This document shows positions 23,399 through 33,079 of a stretch of 64,000 nucleotides of DNA, piece by piece. Under the pieces are notes generated by a model. It saw only the letters and a program-made list of their open reading frames with translations. It searched no databases and was not told the DNA's origin. How positions within the stretch are numbered: the stretch's first letter is position 1; each line of letters begins with the position of its first letter. The stretch comes from Vibrio sp. 16 (GTDB lineage: Bacteria > Pseudomonadota > Gammaproteobacteria > Enterobacterales > Vibrionaceae). Both the position numbers and the translations under genes were made by a program. Location: assembly GCF_963681195.1 (NCBI RefSeq), contig NZ_OY808998.1, positions 744,001-808,000 of the forward strand, read 5' to 3'.

Positions 23399-23732
23399 TT
23401 CAGTTTCAATCCGCCAAATGGTGAGTCACACCCTGAAAGATGCAGGGTATCAAGTCGAAACCGCGAACGATGGCCAAGATGCGTTGAGTAAAGTGATGAG
23501 CACAAAGTTTGATGTGGTGATTTCAGACGTCAACATGCCAAATATGGGTGGCTTTGAATTAGTGAAAGCGCTGCGTGCAAAACCGCAATACAAGTTCATC
23601 CCTATTTTAATGCTCACCACTGAAACCAGCACCGATAAAAAAATGCAAGGCAAGTCAGCCGGTGCAACGGGGTGGTTAGTTAAACCCTTCAACCCTGAAA
23701 CATTACTCAAAACTCTAAAACGTGTGATTTAG
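23373..23732 (+). CDS. cheY: CheY-like response regulator
   Basis: A 119-residue stand-alone receiver domain. Start ATG 23373 is inside the end of the STAS gene and gives MTKILAVDDSVSIRQMVSHT, the usual CheY N-terminus. The acidic pair Asp8/Asp9, phospho-acceptor Asp52 in VVISDVNMP, the conserved Thr in LMLTTE and Lys in LVKPF are all present. It is likely phosphorylated by the CheA encoded next. Whether it binds the flagellar motor or another output is unknown; chromosome-2 cluster CheYs of vibrios are not the main flagellar ones. Confidence 0.93.
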   Translation: MTKILAVDDSVSIRQMVSHTLKDAGYQVETANDGQDALSKVMSTKFDVVISDVNMPNMGGFELVKALRAKPQYKFIPILMLTTETSTDKKMQGKSAGATGWLVKPFNPETLLKTLKRVI

Positions 23733-23839
23733 GTTGTCACGCTGAGAGACAAAACAGAATCATCGAACTAATAAAGCGAGCAGCAGGCATTGCGACTTGA
23801 ACTGCGAGCAATAGAAATCGTCTTTGGTAGGGAAACAAT

Positions 23840-25897
23840 ATGGCTTTAGACATGGAACAGCTACGCAAAATGTTTTGCGAAGAGTGTCGAGAGAATCTGG
23901 AAGTGTTAGAAGATGTGCTTCTAAACCTGGATCTTCAACACGTCGAAGCTGAGTCTATCAATACCATTTTTCGCGCTGCACATTCGATAAAAGGCGGTGC
24001 GGCGACATTTAACCTGCTTAATATCAGTGAATTTACTCACTCTGTTGAAGCGTATCTTGACCTTGTCCGCACGGGAGAGCGCGAGCTCAGTGCAAGCTCG
24101 GTCGATGTGCTTCTCAAAAGTGGTGACTGCATTCAAAGCATGTTAGAGCAACATGAATCAGGCACAGAGACCGATGACAACTTGCTTGATGATGTGCGTG
24201 CTCAACTGGACTCGCTGTTAGGAGAGAACTCACACGCAGAGTTCACTGAGCCAACCGATGACAACTCCCCTAAAGAAGATGGCATAAACGGGGATTGGCG
24301 AGTCACCTTTAAACCTCACCCAGAGATATTCTTCAGTGGTAATGACCCTTTACGTATTGTGCGCGAGCTAAAAGAGCTGGATGACCAATGCGAAATCGTC
24401 GCAAACCTTGAAAGCATCCCAAGCATTGATGACCTTGAAGCTGAGCTTTGTTATCTGAGTTGGATTGCTACGCTACCTGCCTCTGTCGAGGAGCTATTGA
24501 TTCGAGAAATTTTCGAATGGGTAGAAGATGAGTGTGACTTGATCGTAGAGAGAACCAACGAAGAGCCGAGTTGTGAGCCGGATGGCGACATCGCGCCAGC
24601 GCCCGGTGTGCGAGAGGTGAGTACGCGGAATGAAGCTGAACAAGAACCAGCGCCTCAACCGGTAGCTAAAGCGGCAAAGGGTGAAGCCAGTGTCAGTTCG
24701 ATTCGTGTCGACATCGACAAAGTTGACAGTCTCATCAACTTGGTGGGGGAACTGGTCATCACCCAATCGATGCTGACCGAAATTGGCAATGACTTTTCCA
24801 TTGATAAGTTAGAGAAGTTGAAAGCTGGCCTCGATCAACTGCTGCAAAACAGCAAAGACCTACAAGAAAACGTCCTGAACATCCGCATGTTACCGATGAG
24901 TTTTGCGTTCAGTCGCTTTCCTAGGCTGGTTCGAGATTTATCCAGTCGCCTTGAGAAACAGGTCAACTTATCGATTAAAGGGGAACAAACTGAACTCGAT
25001 AAGACCGTACTTGAACGGATTGTCGACCCCTTGGTTCATCTGGTTAGGAACGGAATCGATCATGGGATTGAGCAGCCAGCGTTGAGGCTTGAAAAAGGCA
25101 AGCCTGAAATAGGGGTAATTGAGCTGAATGCCTACCACCAAGGCGGTTCCATTGTCATCGAAATTTCGGATGACGGTGCGGGATTGAACTGCGACAAGTT
25201 GTGGAATAAGGCGATCGAAAAAGGTGTACTTGATTCCGATGTGCGTCGAGAAGAATTTTCTGACAAGCAAATAATGAATTTGATTTTTGCCCCTGGATTC
25301 TCCACCGCGGATGAAGTGTCGGACATCTCTGGACGAGGCGTTGGCATGGATGTGGTTCGCCGCAACATTGAAGAGTTAGGTGGCCATATTGAGGTGGAAT
25401 CACGTTTGGACGAAGGCAGCTGTTTCACCATCAGCTTGCCGCTCACGCTCGCGATTTTAGACGGTCAATTAGTGAAAGTTGGCGGAGAGGTGTATGTCAT
25501 CCCGTTGCTGACCATTATTGAGTCTATCCAAATCGATCCGAGCTGCATCAAGCTGGCGTCTGGTGGCATAGAGCTGTATCGACTGCGTGAAGAAAACATA
25601 CCGATTTTACGCTTGCAAGAAGAGCTGCAAATGGGAGAGAGCGGGGCACTCGATAAACGCATTCTCTGCTTTGTGGAGGCGGCAGGTAATCGTGTGGGTT
25701 TGCTGCTTGATGAGTTGCTCGACCAGCAGCAGGTGGTGATTAAGAGTTTAGAGTCTAACTACAGCAAAGTGAGTGGTATTTCTGGGGCGACCATTCTTGG
25801 AGACGGATCGGTCTCTTTGATACTCGATATTCAAGGGCTGGTCACTAGCTTCTTGAACCGAGCCTCAGAGGGGACGCACAAAGGGATAGCGGCGTAG
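23840..25897 (+). CDS. cheA: CheA histidine kinase
   Basis: A 685-residue chemotaxis kinase. P1 HPt domain with His48 in RAAHSIKGGAATF; a long acidic linker (about residues 130-280); P3 dimerisation helices (VDSLINLVGELVITQS); P4 ATPase with N-box DPLVHLVRNGIDHG, DDGAGLN and GRGVGMDVV; and a P5 CheW-like domain. A regular P2 CheY-docking domain is not obvious in the linker. It is the core of the operon, followed at 8 bp by two CheW genes. Confidence 0.95.
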   Translation: MALDMEQLRKMFCEECRENLEVLEDVLLNLDLQHVEAESINTIFRAAHSIKGGAATFNLLNISEFTHSVEAYLDLVRTGERELSASSVDVLLKSGDCIQSMLEQHESGTETDDNLLDDVRAQLDSLLGENSHAEFTEPTDDNSPKEDGINGDWRVTFKPHPEIFFSGNDPLRIVRELKELDDQCEIVANLESIPSIDDLEAELCYLSWIATLPASVEELLIREIFEWVEDECDLIVERTNEEPSCEPDGDIAPAPGVREVSTRNEAEQEPAPQPVAKAAKGEASVSSIRVDIDKVDSLINLVGELVITQSMLTEIGNDFSIDKLEKLKAGLDQLLQNSKDLQENVLNIRMLPMSFAFSRFPRLVRDLSSRLEKQVNLSIKGEQTELDKTVLERIVDPLVHLVRNGIDHGIEQPALRLEKGKPEIGVIELNAYHQGGSIVIEISDDGAGLNCDKLWNKAIEKGVLDSDVRREEFSDKQIMNLIFAPGFSTADEVSDISGRGVGMDVVRRNIEELGGHIEVESRLDEGSCFTISLPLTLAILDGQLVKVGGEVYVIPLLTIIESIQIDPSCIKLASGGIELYRLREENIPILRLQEELQMGESGALDKRILCFVEAAGNRVGLLLDELLDQQQVVIKSLESNYSKVSGISGATILGDGSVSLILDIQGLVTSFLNRASEGTHKGIAA

Positions 25898-25905
25898 GAG
25901 GCAAG

Positions 25906-26463
25906 ATGAATCAAACAGAAGCGCTGCTGAGCAACGAGCTTTCTCAAGCGTCGAAACAGTCCATGACAGCCAACGCTGAAACTTGGCTCAGCGAAGTAAA
26001 CGAAGAGGTCAGTGAAAGTGCGGACTTTCTTAGTTTTCAACTTGCGGCGGAACTCTATGGCGTGAACATCAACGATGTGGAAGAGATTCGAGTGTGGGAA
26101 AAGCCGACCCCTATACCGCGTGCACCTCAGTTTGTATTGGGGGTGATCAACTTGCGCGGAATGATTGTCCCAGTCGTAGACCTGAGACTTCGATTTAACC
26201 TTGGACAAGCAGATTACTTGCCGACCACTGTCGTGATTGTATTGCGCAGCTCAAACGGACAGGAACAACGTTTGATGGGATTGGTGGTTGATGCTGTGAG
26301 CGATGTGATAAGCCAAGGAAACAATGCGTTGTATCCGGCGGTAGGGGATTCGTTAGTCACCCCCTACTTACAAGGTTTACTCAACGTGGATGAACAGGTG
26401 ATGTCGCTGCTTGATACCAATGAGTTGCTGAGTATTGATCGAATCTTAAGGGAGAACGCATGA
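25906..26463 (+). CDS. cheW: CheW coupling protein 1
   Basis: A 185-residue CheW with a 40-residue N-terminal extension before the SH3-like fold (DFLSFQLAAELYGVNINDVEE). The core has PQFVLGVINLRGMIVPVVDL, the usual CheW block that couples receptors to CheA. The gene overlaps the next cheW by four bases. Two CheWs in tandem suggest different array positions (P5-CheW rings versus CheW-only rings), though that is inference. Confidence 0.93.
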   Translation: MNQTEALLSNELSQASKQSMTANAETWLSEVNEEVSESADFLSFQLAAELYGVNINDVEEIRVWEKPTPIPRAPQFVLGVINLRGMIVPVVDLRLRFNLGQADYLPTTVVIVLRSSNGQEQRLMGLVVDAVSDVISQGNNALYPAVGDSLVTPYLQGLLNVDEQVMSLLDTNELLSIDRILRENA

Positions 26464-26930
26464 GTTTGACGCAAGAGTTTTTGAGCTTTGTCCTCGATGG
26501 CGATGAATACGGTGTCCCTATCTTAGATGTTCGAGAAGTTCGCGGTTGGAGCCCTGTCCGAGAGATTCCCAACTCCCCTTCCTATATGAAGGGCGTTTTA
26601 GAAATTCGCGGCGGTTACGTGCCGATAGTCGACTTGAGGCTACGGTTTGGTTTGCACGCGGCAACATTAGGTCCGACAACGGTGGTGATCGTGCTGAATG
26701 ACGCACAACACCACCCACTTGGCATTATTGTCGATGGTGTCTCTGAAGTGTATCCGCTGAAGGATGCGCAGATCAAACCGGCACCGCACGTCGCTCCTGA
26801 AGTTGACCACAGTTACGTCAGGGGAATCGCGTCGGTCGATTCTGGGCACTTAATTTTAATACATTTGGACGCTCTGTTTGATGCAGCAGAGCTCGTTGAA
26901 CCCCATCATGAAGTACACAGTGGGGCATGA
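26460..26930 (+). CDS. cheW: CheW coupling protein 2
   Basis: A 156-residue CheW. LSFVLDGDEYGVPILDVREV begins the fold directly, without the extension seen in CheW 1. The conserved block SPSYMKGVLEIRGGYVPIV is present; Glu replaces the usual Asn in the N-L-R-G turn of CheW 1. It is translationally coupled to the upstream cheW (ATGA overlap). Confidence 0.93.
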   Translation: MSLTQEFLSFVLDGDEYGVPILDVREVRGWSPVREIPNSPSYMKGVLEIRGGYVPIVDLRLRFGLHAATLGPTTVVIVLNDAQHHPLGIIVDGVSEVYPLKDAQIKPAPHVAPEVDHSYVRGIASVDSGHLILIHLDALFDAAELVEPHHEVHSGA

Positions 26931-26991
26931 CTTCAACCCGTTTTATCAGCGTGTTGTAACACTGGTCAAAGCAATCATTGAGAGGTAACTC

Positions 26992-29004
26992 ATGGCATTT
27001 TGGAACAGGAAATCCGAGGTAGATACAGCGTTTAAAGCGCCGACACAAGATACCTTAACTCAAGATTTTGAGGTTGAGGAGCAAGGAATATCAAAAGAGC
27101 AGTTGCTGTGTGCGTTAAATGCTGCCCAAACGGCGTTGATGATGATAGACCGGGATTTCAACATCACCTACATCAATAAAAAATCGATTGAGTTGCTTAA
27201 AGTGCATGAGGCTTTGTTTCGTTCGGTATGGCCCAACTTTCAAGCGACCGAAGAATTTTTGCTCGGTTACTGTATTGATGCTTTCCACGTTAACCCTAGC
27301 CACCAGCGACAACTGTTGTCGAATCCTTCAAACCTGCCATACACCACCAACATCAAAGTGAAAGATGTCCAAATCGAGCTCAATGTCGGTGCCATCATAG
27401 ATGCGCACGGCCAGTACGTGGGGAATACGCTCGAGTGGAAAGATGTGACGGAAGAGCTGGCGAAAGAGCGTGAGATTGGGCGATTGGTCTCTGCGGTGGA
27501 AGGGATGACCACCAACCTAATGATGGCGGATAAAGATGGCATCATTACTTACCTTAACCCGTCGCTAAAAGCGCTGTTGAGCAGCCGAGAACGGGATCTG
27601 CAAAGTGTGTTGCCAGGGTTTGATGCCAGTAATCTTGTCGGAAAAAATATTGATGTCTTTCATAAAAATCCTAGCCATCAGAGAAACATCATTGCCAATC
27701 CTGATCGCTTGCCATTCTCTTCCAACATTGCGGTAGGTTCACTTGAGTTTAATCTCACCTGTATCGCGATGCGTGACGGGCAAGGAAACTATATTGGTCC
27801 TGCGCTGCAATGGGTCGACATTACAGAGCAGCAAGATGGGCAACGACAAGTCGAAGCTCTGATCCAAAAAGCGATTGATGGCGAGTTGAGTGAGCGCATT
27901 GATACCAGCGTGTACAGTGGTTTTATGAAAGAGCTGGGTGATGGAATCAATAACTTGCTCGACACCATGGTTGCGCCGCTTGGTCAATGTATCGATGTGA
28001 TGAGCCAAGTGGCGGATGGGGATCTCAATAGCACCATGTCTGACGACAACAAAGGTGAATTTGGACGACTGTCTGACGCGGTAAACACCTCCATCATCAA
28101 CTTACGCAACATGGTCGAGAAAATTACCCATTCATCGGCCCGTGTTGCAACCGCCTCTACCGAGATTGCGGAAGGTAACAACGATCTCAGTCAGCGCGTC
28201 GAAGCGCAAGCGTCTAACTTGGAAGAGACCGCGGCGAGCATGGAGCAGATGACAGCCACAGTCAGGCTCAATGCTGACAACGCCAAAGGTGCCAATGACC
28301 TCGCCGATGACGCCAGCAAAAAAGCCAGCAAAGGCGGCGAAGTGGTCGGTCAGGTGGTCTCTGCCATGGCGGAAATAAACTCTGCGAGCAAGAAAATCGC
28401 CGACATTATTGGCGTGATTGATGAAATCGCCTTCCAAACCAACCTTCTAGCGCTGAACGCTGCGGTGGAAGCCGCCAGAGCAGGCGAGCAAGGTCGCGGC
28501 TTTGCCGTTGTTGCGGGAGAAGTACGTAACCTTGCCCAACGCAGTGCCGCTGCAGCCAAAGAAATTAAGGGTCTGATCAAAGACAGCGTCGAGAAGGTGG
28601 ACGAAGGCTCCCGCTTAGTGGATGAGTCAGGTGAAACGCTCAGTGAGATCGTTGATGCGGTTGCGAAGGTGAGCGAGTTGATCGCGCAAATCGCCTCATC
28701 AAGCCTAGAGCAATCAACTGGCATTGATGAGATCAACCGTGCGGTGGCGACCATGGATGAAATGACGCAACAAAATGCCTCCCTTGTCGAACAGACATCT
28801 GCGGCAAGCCAATCGCTTAAAGATGAAGGTAAGCAACTTCTCAACTTGATGAACTTTTTTGCCACAGACAGCAACGTGACCACATTTGAAAGCCGGACGA
28901 AAGAGTCTGGGCGCAAAGGCAACGTCAGGGAAATAAGAGCGCCAAAGGTTGCTAACTCACGCTTAAAGCTAGAAGAGGACGGAGATGAATGGGAAGAGTT
29001 CTAG
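26992..29004 (+). CDS. Cytoplasmic tandem-PAS chemoreceptor (MCP)
   Basis: A 670-residue receptor with no membrane segment. Two PAS domains (about residues 35-155 and 165-285) share the sequence [12 protein letters not shown], showing internal duplication. A HAMP-like segment ([19 protein letters not shown]) leads to the methyl-accepting coiled coil with tip [20 protein letters not shown]. The C-terminus EDGDEWEEF fits the xWxxF pentapeptide used to tether CheR/CheB. PAS ligand (redox cofactor, haem or small molecule) cannot be told from sequence. It sits between cheW and cheR in the operon and is the likely main receptor of this system. Confidence 0.94.
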   Translation: MAFWNRKSEVDTAFKAPTQDTLTQDFEVEEQGISKEQLLCALNAAQTALMMIDRDFNITYINKKSIELLKVHEALFRSVWPNFQATEEFLLGYCIDAFHVNPSHQRQLLSNPSNLPYTTNIKVKDVQIELNVGAIIDAHGQYVGNTLEWKDVTEELAKEREIGRLVSAVEGMTTNLMMADKDGIITYLNPSLKALLSSRERDLQSVLPGFDASNLVGKNIDVFHKNPSHQRNIIANPDRLPFSSNIAVGSLEFNLTCIAMRDGQGNYIGPALQWVDITEQQDGQRQVEALIQKAIDGELSERIDTSVYSGFMKELGDGINNLLDTMVAPLGQCIDVMSQVADGDLNSTMSDDNKGEFGRLSDAVNTSIINLRNMVEKITHSSARVATASTEIAEGNNDLSQRVEAQASNLEETAASMEQMTATVRLNADNAKGANDLADDASKKASKGGEVVGQVVSAMAEINSASKKIADIIGVIDEIAFQTNLLALNAAVEAARAGEQGRGFAVVAGEVRNLAQRSAAAAKEIKGLIKDSVEKVDEGSRLVDESGETLSEIVDAVAKVSELIAQIASSSLEQSTGIDEINRAVATMDEMTQQNASLVEQTSAASQSLKDEGKQLLNLMNFFATDSNVTTFESRTKESGRKGNVREIRAPKVANSRLKLEEDGDEWEEF

Positions 29005-29846
29005 TTCAAACTGAGTCAAGGATGCCCGACAAGCCAGAATTTGAGCTTACTGATCAAGACTTTAAGTTCATTCAATGGTTTATGCACAAACATGCGGGCA
29101 TTTACTTCTCAGACAGAAAGAGAACCTTGGTCTACGGTCGTATTAGCCGCCAGCTGCGACGATTACGGCTAAAGCGTTTTGCCGAGTACAGAACTCTGAT
29201 AGAGCAAAACAGTGAGGAGCGTATTTGTTTTATCAACTGCTTAACCACGAATAAAACCCAGTTTTTCCGTGAATACCACCATTTTGATTTTATGGAGAAA
29301 GTATTGCTTTCAGAGTGGGCACAGCAAGGTAAGCGGAACATTCGAATCTGGTCTGCGGGGTGTTCAACCGGTGAGGAGCCTTACAGTTTCATCGCGTCAC
29401 TCCACACGGCCAATGCACTAGAGCAGTTTGACTCAATAGAGATAACGGCAACGGATCTGGATACCCGTGTCCTCGAGGTTGCCGAGCAAGGTATTTACGA
29501 TGAAGAGGCGTTAAAAGCGATTCCGATTAAGTACCTCAAGCCCTGCTTTGTAAAAGGGATTGGTCGCCATAGTGGCGAAATTAAAGTGCGTCTAGGGCTG
29601 CAAAAAATGATTCAATTTCAAAGACTGAATTTGCTGGAAAATTGGTCGTTTGATCAGCGATTTGACGTGATTTCTTGCCGAAATGTGATGATTTACTTCG
29701 ATAAGAAAACACAACAAGAGCTGATTACACGGTTTCATCAACAGTTGAGCCCCAACGGCGTGCTGTTTATTGGTCACTCAGAAAGTATGCCTGCCGACTT
29801 TGACGGCTTCCATCATCTTGGCCACACCATTTACGTAAAAAAATAA
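28989..29846 (+). CDS. cheR: CheR receptor methyltransferase
   Basis: Methylates glutamates on the receptor coiled coil using S-adenosylmethionine. 285 residues from ATG 28989 (GGAG upstream), overlapping the receptor gene by 16 bp; ATG 29022 is a possible shorter start. The N-terminal helical CheR domain ([19 protein letters not shown]) is followed by the SAM site [14 protein letters not shown] and the family block [14 protein letters not shown]. Adjacent to cheD and cheB, completing an adaptation module. Confidence 0.93.
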   Translation: MGRVLVQTESRMPDKPEFELTDQDFKFIQWFMHKHAGIYFSDRKRTLVYGRISRQLRRLRLKRFAEYRTLIEQNSEERICFINCLTTNKTQFFREYHHFDFMEKVLLSEWAQQGKRNIRIWSAGCSTGEEPYSFIASLHTANALEQFDSIEITATDLDTRVLEVAEQGIYDEEALKAIPIKYLKPCFVKGIGRHSGEIKVRLGLQKMIQFQRLNLLENWSFDQRFDVISCRNVMIYFDKKTQQELITRFHQQLSPNGVLFIGHSESMPADFDGFHHLGHTIYVKK

Positions 29847-29855
29847 GGGACAAGG

Positions 29856-30503
29856 ATGATAGGTATGCGAGAGGAGAAAACCCAAACGCCCACTGCACAT
29901 TTTAATCGCTTCTACCATCCACAGAGAGAGAAGCACATCGTTAAGGTGACGCCCGGTGGTGTCTATTGTACCCAGCGCACTGATGAGTTAATCGCAACGG
30001 GGCTTGGTTCATGTATCGCTGCGTGTGTTTGGGACGAGACGGCCAACGTCGGAGGAATGAACCATTTCCTACTGCCGTTTGACAACTATAGTCAGATCAA
30101 AAGTTGGAAGCCGGAGTCATTGGTTTCTACTGCCTCTCGTTATGGTATTCACGCCATGGAGATGTTGCTGAACTCATTAATTGAACGAGGGGCAGAACGA
30201 GACAATTTACAGTTTAAGCTGTTTGGTGGCGCTCAGATGCTTGGCAGACATTCGATGATAGGGGCGAAAAACGTCGCCTTTATTCTCAATTATGTCGAGC
30301 AAGAGCAACTCAAGGTTATCGCACAAGATCTTGGCGGGCTAGAGCCAAGAAAAGTGATGTTTGACCCTATTAGTGGTAAAGCGTGGCTAAAACGCATCCC
30401 ATTTACTGAAGTCCACCGGTTACAACATCAAGAAGAAAAATACGCACATCAGTTGGATAGAGAAAGTCATCGCAAGCATGACGATGACGTGGAGTTATTT
30501 TAA
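29856..30503 (+). CDS. cheD: CheD receptor glutamine deamidase
   Basis: Deamidates receptor glutamines and can act with CheY/CheC-type partners. 215 residues. The active-site Cys is in [14 protein letters not shown], the His in GGMNHFLLP, with [10 protein letters not shown] following, as in CheD families. Start ATG 29856 is preceded closely by AAGG; ATG 29865 is an alternative. The C-terminal tail ends in the acidic motif DDDVELF, which recurs in the receptor-like protein two genes on. The stop overlaps the cheB start by one base. Confidence 0.92.
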   Translation: MIGMREEKTQTPTAHFNRFYHPQREKHIVKVTPGGVYCTQRTDELIATGLGSCIAACVWDETANVGGMNHFLLPFDNYSQIKSWKPESLVSTASRYGIHAMEMLLNSLIERGAERDNLQFKLFGGAQMLGRHSMIGAKNVAFILNYVEQEQLKVIAQDLGGLEPRKVMFDPISGKAWLKRIPFTEVHRLQHQEEKYAHQLDRESHRKHDDDVELF

Positions 30504-31552
30504 TGAAAAAGATCAAAGTACTAGTGGTTGATGACTCGCCCGTGTTTCGCGCACTACTGGCAGAGTTGATCAACGCCGATCCCGATCTTGAGGTGATCGC
30601 CATGGCTGCCGATCCTTATGAAGCGCGAGAGATGATCAAACGTCACAACCCAGACGTACTGACTTTAGATATTGAAATGCCCAAAATGAATGGTGTCCAG
30701 TTTCTGAAAAATCTCATGCGCTTGCGTCCTATGCCTGTGGTGATGATTTCGACTTTAACCCAGCATGGTGCACAGGCCACCTTAGCGGCACTGGAATATG
30801 GGGCGGTCGACTATTTTCCCAAACCCTCGGTTGATAGCACGGCAGAAATGGTCAACTACAAGCGCGAAATCAACGAGAAAATTAAGGTCGCCGCTGGAGC
30901 AAACGTTGCTCAGGAAACCCACCTTGAGCATGGCGCACAGGTGGCTAAAGTGTCTGCGCCAAGCCGCACAAGCATTGAGTTGATTGCTATCGGTGCCTCA
31001 ACAGGAGGAACAGAAGCGGTCAAGCAGGTACTGTCATCACTGCCCGCGGGGCTGCCTCCTGTCATCATTACTCAGCACATCAGTGCGATGTTTTCTGGCT
31101 CCTTCGCCCAGCGACTGGATGAGAGCTGCGCCCTTAACGTTAAGGAACTCGTGGCTAATCGCGCTCCATTGGTTAATGGCTGTGCCTATGTTGCTCCGGG
31201 TGACAAACACTTGGTTGTCGTACGAAGAGGCACACATCTGTACTGCCAGCTTGATGATCGCCCTGCGGTGAATCGTCATAAACCCTCGGTGGATGTGATG
31301 TTTGACACGGTTGCAGAGACCGTAGGCAAACAGTCAATTGGGGTGATATTAACGGGCATGGGGCAAGATGGCGCAAGAGGCATGCTGGGCATGAGAAACG
31401 TAGGCGCGCGAACCATCGCTCAAGACCAAGCCACTTCTGTGGTGTGGGGAATGCCTCGAGTAGCGGTTGAACTCGAGGCTGCGGAATCGGTGGTGCCACT
31501 GGGTAAAGTGTCTGAGCAAATTTGCCACTACTTATCGAGTGATAACCATTAG
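30503..31552 (+). CDS. cheB: CheB receptor methylesterase
   Basis: A 349-residue response-regulator esterase removing receptor methyl groups. The receiver domain has Asp56 in VLTLDIEMP and KPS near residue 110. The esterase domain shows the catalytic Ser in [10 protein letters not shown], His in IITQHIS and Asp in [11 protein letters not shown]. The one-base overlap with cheD (TAATG) indicates coupled translation. Confidence 0.94.
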   Translation: MKKIKVLVVDDSPVFRALLAELINADPDLEVIAMAADPYEAREMIKRHNPDVLTLDIEMPKMNGVQFLKNLMRLRPMPVVMISTLTQHGAQATLAALEYGAVDYFPKPSVDSTAEMVNYKREINEKIKVAAGANVAQETHLEHGAQVAKVSAPSRTSIELIAIGASTGGTEAVKQVLSSLPAGLPPVIITQHISAMFSGSFAQRLDESCALNVKELVANRAPLVNGCAYVAPGDKHLVVVRRGTHLYCQLDDRPAVNRHKPSVDVMFDTVAETVGKQSIGVILTGMGQDGARGMLGMRNVGARTIAQDQATSVVWGMPRVAVELEAAESVVPLGKVSEQICHYLSSDNH

Positions 31553-31565
31553 CAAGGAGAGCGTT

Positions 31566-32726
31566 ATGAAAACACCACTATTGTCGATTAAGCCTCGATA
31601 CTTCCTTGCCGTCACGACGCAAGTACTATTGCTGACGTTTGCTGTGACACAAGCCTCCACCTTGCTGGTTGTCTCGGCCATGATCGCCGTCGCCGCGATT
31701 CCGTGGTTTGTATTTCCACGAGGAACGGTCCCTGTGGAACTGGATGTGAAGCCGCCTGTAAGCACTGAGAGCTGCGAGCAGAAAACGGCCGACATTGCAC
31801 CCTTACTTTCATTGCTTGCCTCCCAGCTTCAAGAGCCTCTCAATCATCAAAAAGGGGTGATTGATGAATCCGTTGAAACACTTAACGAAAGTTACTTTGA
31901 ACTGCAAAAACTGGCGCAAGAGCAAAACCAAATCACCGCTGAGCTGGTAGAGAATTTATTGGGCCAGTCAGGGAGCGATCATGACATCAGTCAGGTACTG
32001 CCGAAAACCGAATCTATCATCCGAAACTTCGTCGATACGTTGGTGCAAGTTTCTGAAAAGAGTATTTCCGCGGTGCACAGCATTCACGATATGTCCGAGA
32101 AGCTCGATGCGGTGTTTAAGCTATTGGAGCAAGTTCGCGGCTTGTCAGAGCAAACCAACCTTCTGGCGCTTAATGCAGCAATTGAGGCTGCGCGCGCTGG
32201 AGATGCTGGGCGAGGGTTTGCCGTTGTGGCTCAGGAAGTGCGTAACTTGTCCCATAAAGCGGAAGAGCTCAACAACCAGATTGAACAAGAGATCAACATC
32301 GCGCAGCGTACGGTCAAAGAGGCGAACCAAACCGTGGGAGAAATGGCCTCGATTGATATGACTGAAGCGATAGAGTCAAAAGACAAAGTGGACGAAATGC
32401 TCAGAGGCGTGCAACAGGTCAATGTCTCAATCGAGCATGAAATACAAAAAATCAGTGACAGCGGTGAGCGGTTACATGTTCAGGTGGACAACGGAGTACG
32501 AGCATTGCAGTTCGCTGATATCGTTGTCCAGCAAGGGGATTATGCCAAACAGACCGTCGACTATTTGCTGGCGTTTTCTCAACTGTGTGATGAGTGGAAT
32601 CAGCAACGCATCGACGCGGAGCAGTTTATCCAAACCACGCAAGAGCTGTATTCGCAAGTGCAACATCGAGATGCCCCCGCGGCCTCTCAGTCTAGTATCG
32701 AAGAGGGAGAGGTCGAGCTCTTCTAA
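31566..32726 (+). CDS. Small membrane-anchored MCP-like protein
   Basis: A 386-residue receptor-like protein from ATG 31566 (AAGGAG upstream). Two adjacent N-terminal membrane helices (about residues 10-30 and 33-50) form a hairpin with almost no periplasmic loop, so there is no external sensor domain and no HAMP. The cytoplasmic coiled coil has a normal signalling tip [19 protein letters not shown] but shortened arms. It ends EEGEVELF, like CheD of the same operon. It may sense membrane state or act as an array adaptor; both ideas are inference. Confidence 0.88.
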   Translation: MKTPLLSIKPRYFLAVTTQVLLLTFAVTQASTLLVVSAMIAVAAIPWFVFPRGTVPVELDVKPPVSTESCEQKTADIAPLLSLLASQLQEPLNHQKGVIDESVETLNESYFELQKLAQEQNQITAELVENLLGQSGSDHDISQVLPKTESIIRNFVDTLVQVSEKSISAVHSIHDMSEKLDAVFKLLEQVRGLSEQTNLLALNAAIEAARAGDAGRGFAVVAQEVRNLSHKAEELNNQIEQEINIAQRTVKEANQTVGEMASIDMTEAIESKDKVDEMLRGVQQVNVSIEHEIQKISDSGERLHVQVDNGVRALQFADIVVQQGDYAKQTVDYLLAFSQLCDEWNQQRIDAEQFIQTTQELYSQVQHRDAPAASQSSIEEGEVELF

Positions 32727-32764
32727 CGCTGTTTATGCTTTGTACTCCAATGGAGGAACCCTAT

Positions 32765-33064
32765 ATGTCAGTAGAAGCTCAGGTAGACTCAGGCTCAAGG
32801 CACGTCACCATCTTAATTGAAGGGGCGTTTGGCTTTAACTTAGTGCAAGATTTTCGTCGTTGCTACACCGACCGACGAGATTACCGCTTTACCATCGACT
32901 TACGTAAAGTGGATTACATCGATAGTGCTGGGCTTGGAATGCTGCTCAATATGCACAGCTATTTAGAGCAAGATGACGGCATGATCCGCATCACCAACAC
33001 CTTGCCTCAAGTGCGTAAAATTTTGATCATTTCTCGCTTCGATAAGAAGTTCTCAATTGAGTAA
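32765..33064 (+). CDS. STAS-domain anti-sigma-antagonist-like protein
   Basis: A 99-residue single STAS domain, start ATG 32765 with GGAGG 9 bp upstream. The phospho-acceptor serine is present in KVDYIDSAGLGMLLNMHSYL, as in SpoIIAA/RsbV and HsbA-type proteins. The next gene encodes both a PP2C phosphatase and a HATPase domain, the two enzymes that respectively dephosphorylate and phosphorylate such proteins. It is therefore the likely switch element of a partner-switching module. Confidence 0.9.
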   Translation: MSVEAQVDSGSRHVTILIEGAFGFNLVQDFRRCYTDRRDYRFTIDLRKVDYIDSAGLGMLLNMHSYLEQDDGMIRITNTLPQVRKILIISRFDKKFSIE

Positions 33065-33079
33065 ACTCAAGGAGAAGCT

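Noticed and set aside
24610..24625. GTGAGTACGC in cheA as an SlmA-binding site
   Set aside because: Only part of the GTGAGTACTCAC palindrome matches, and it lies in coding sequence.
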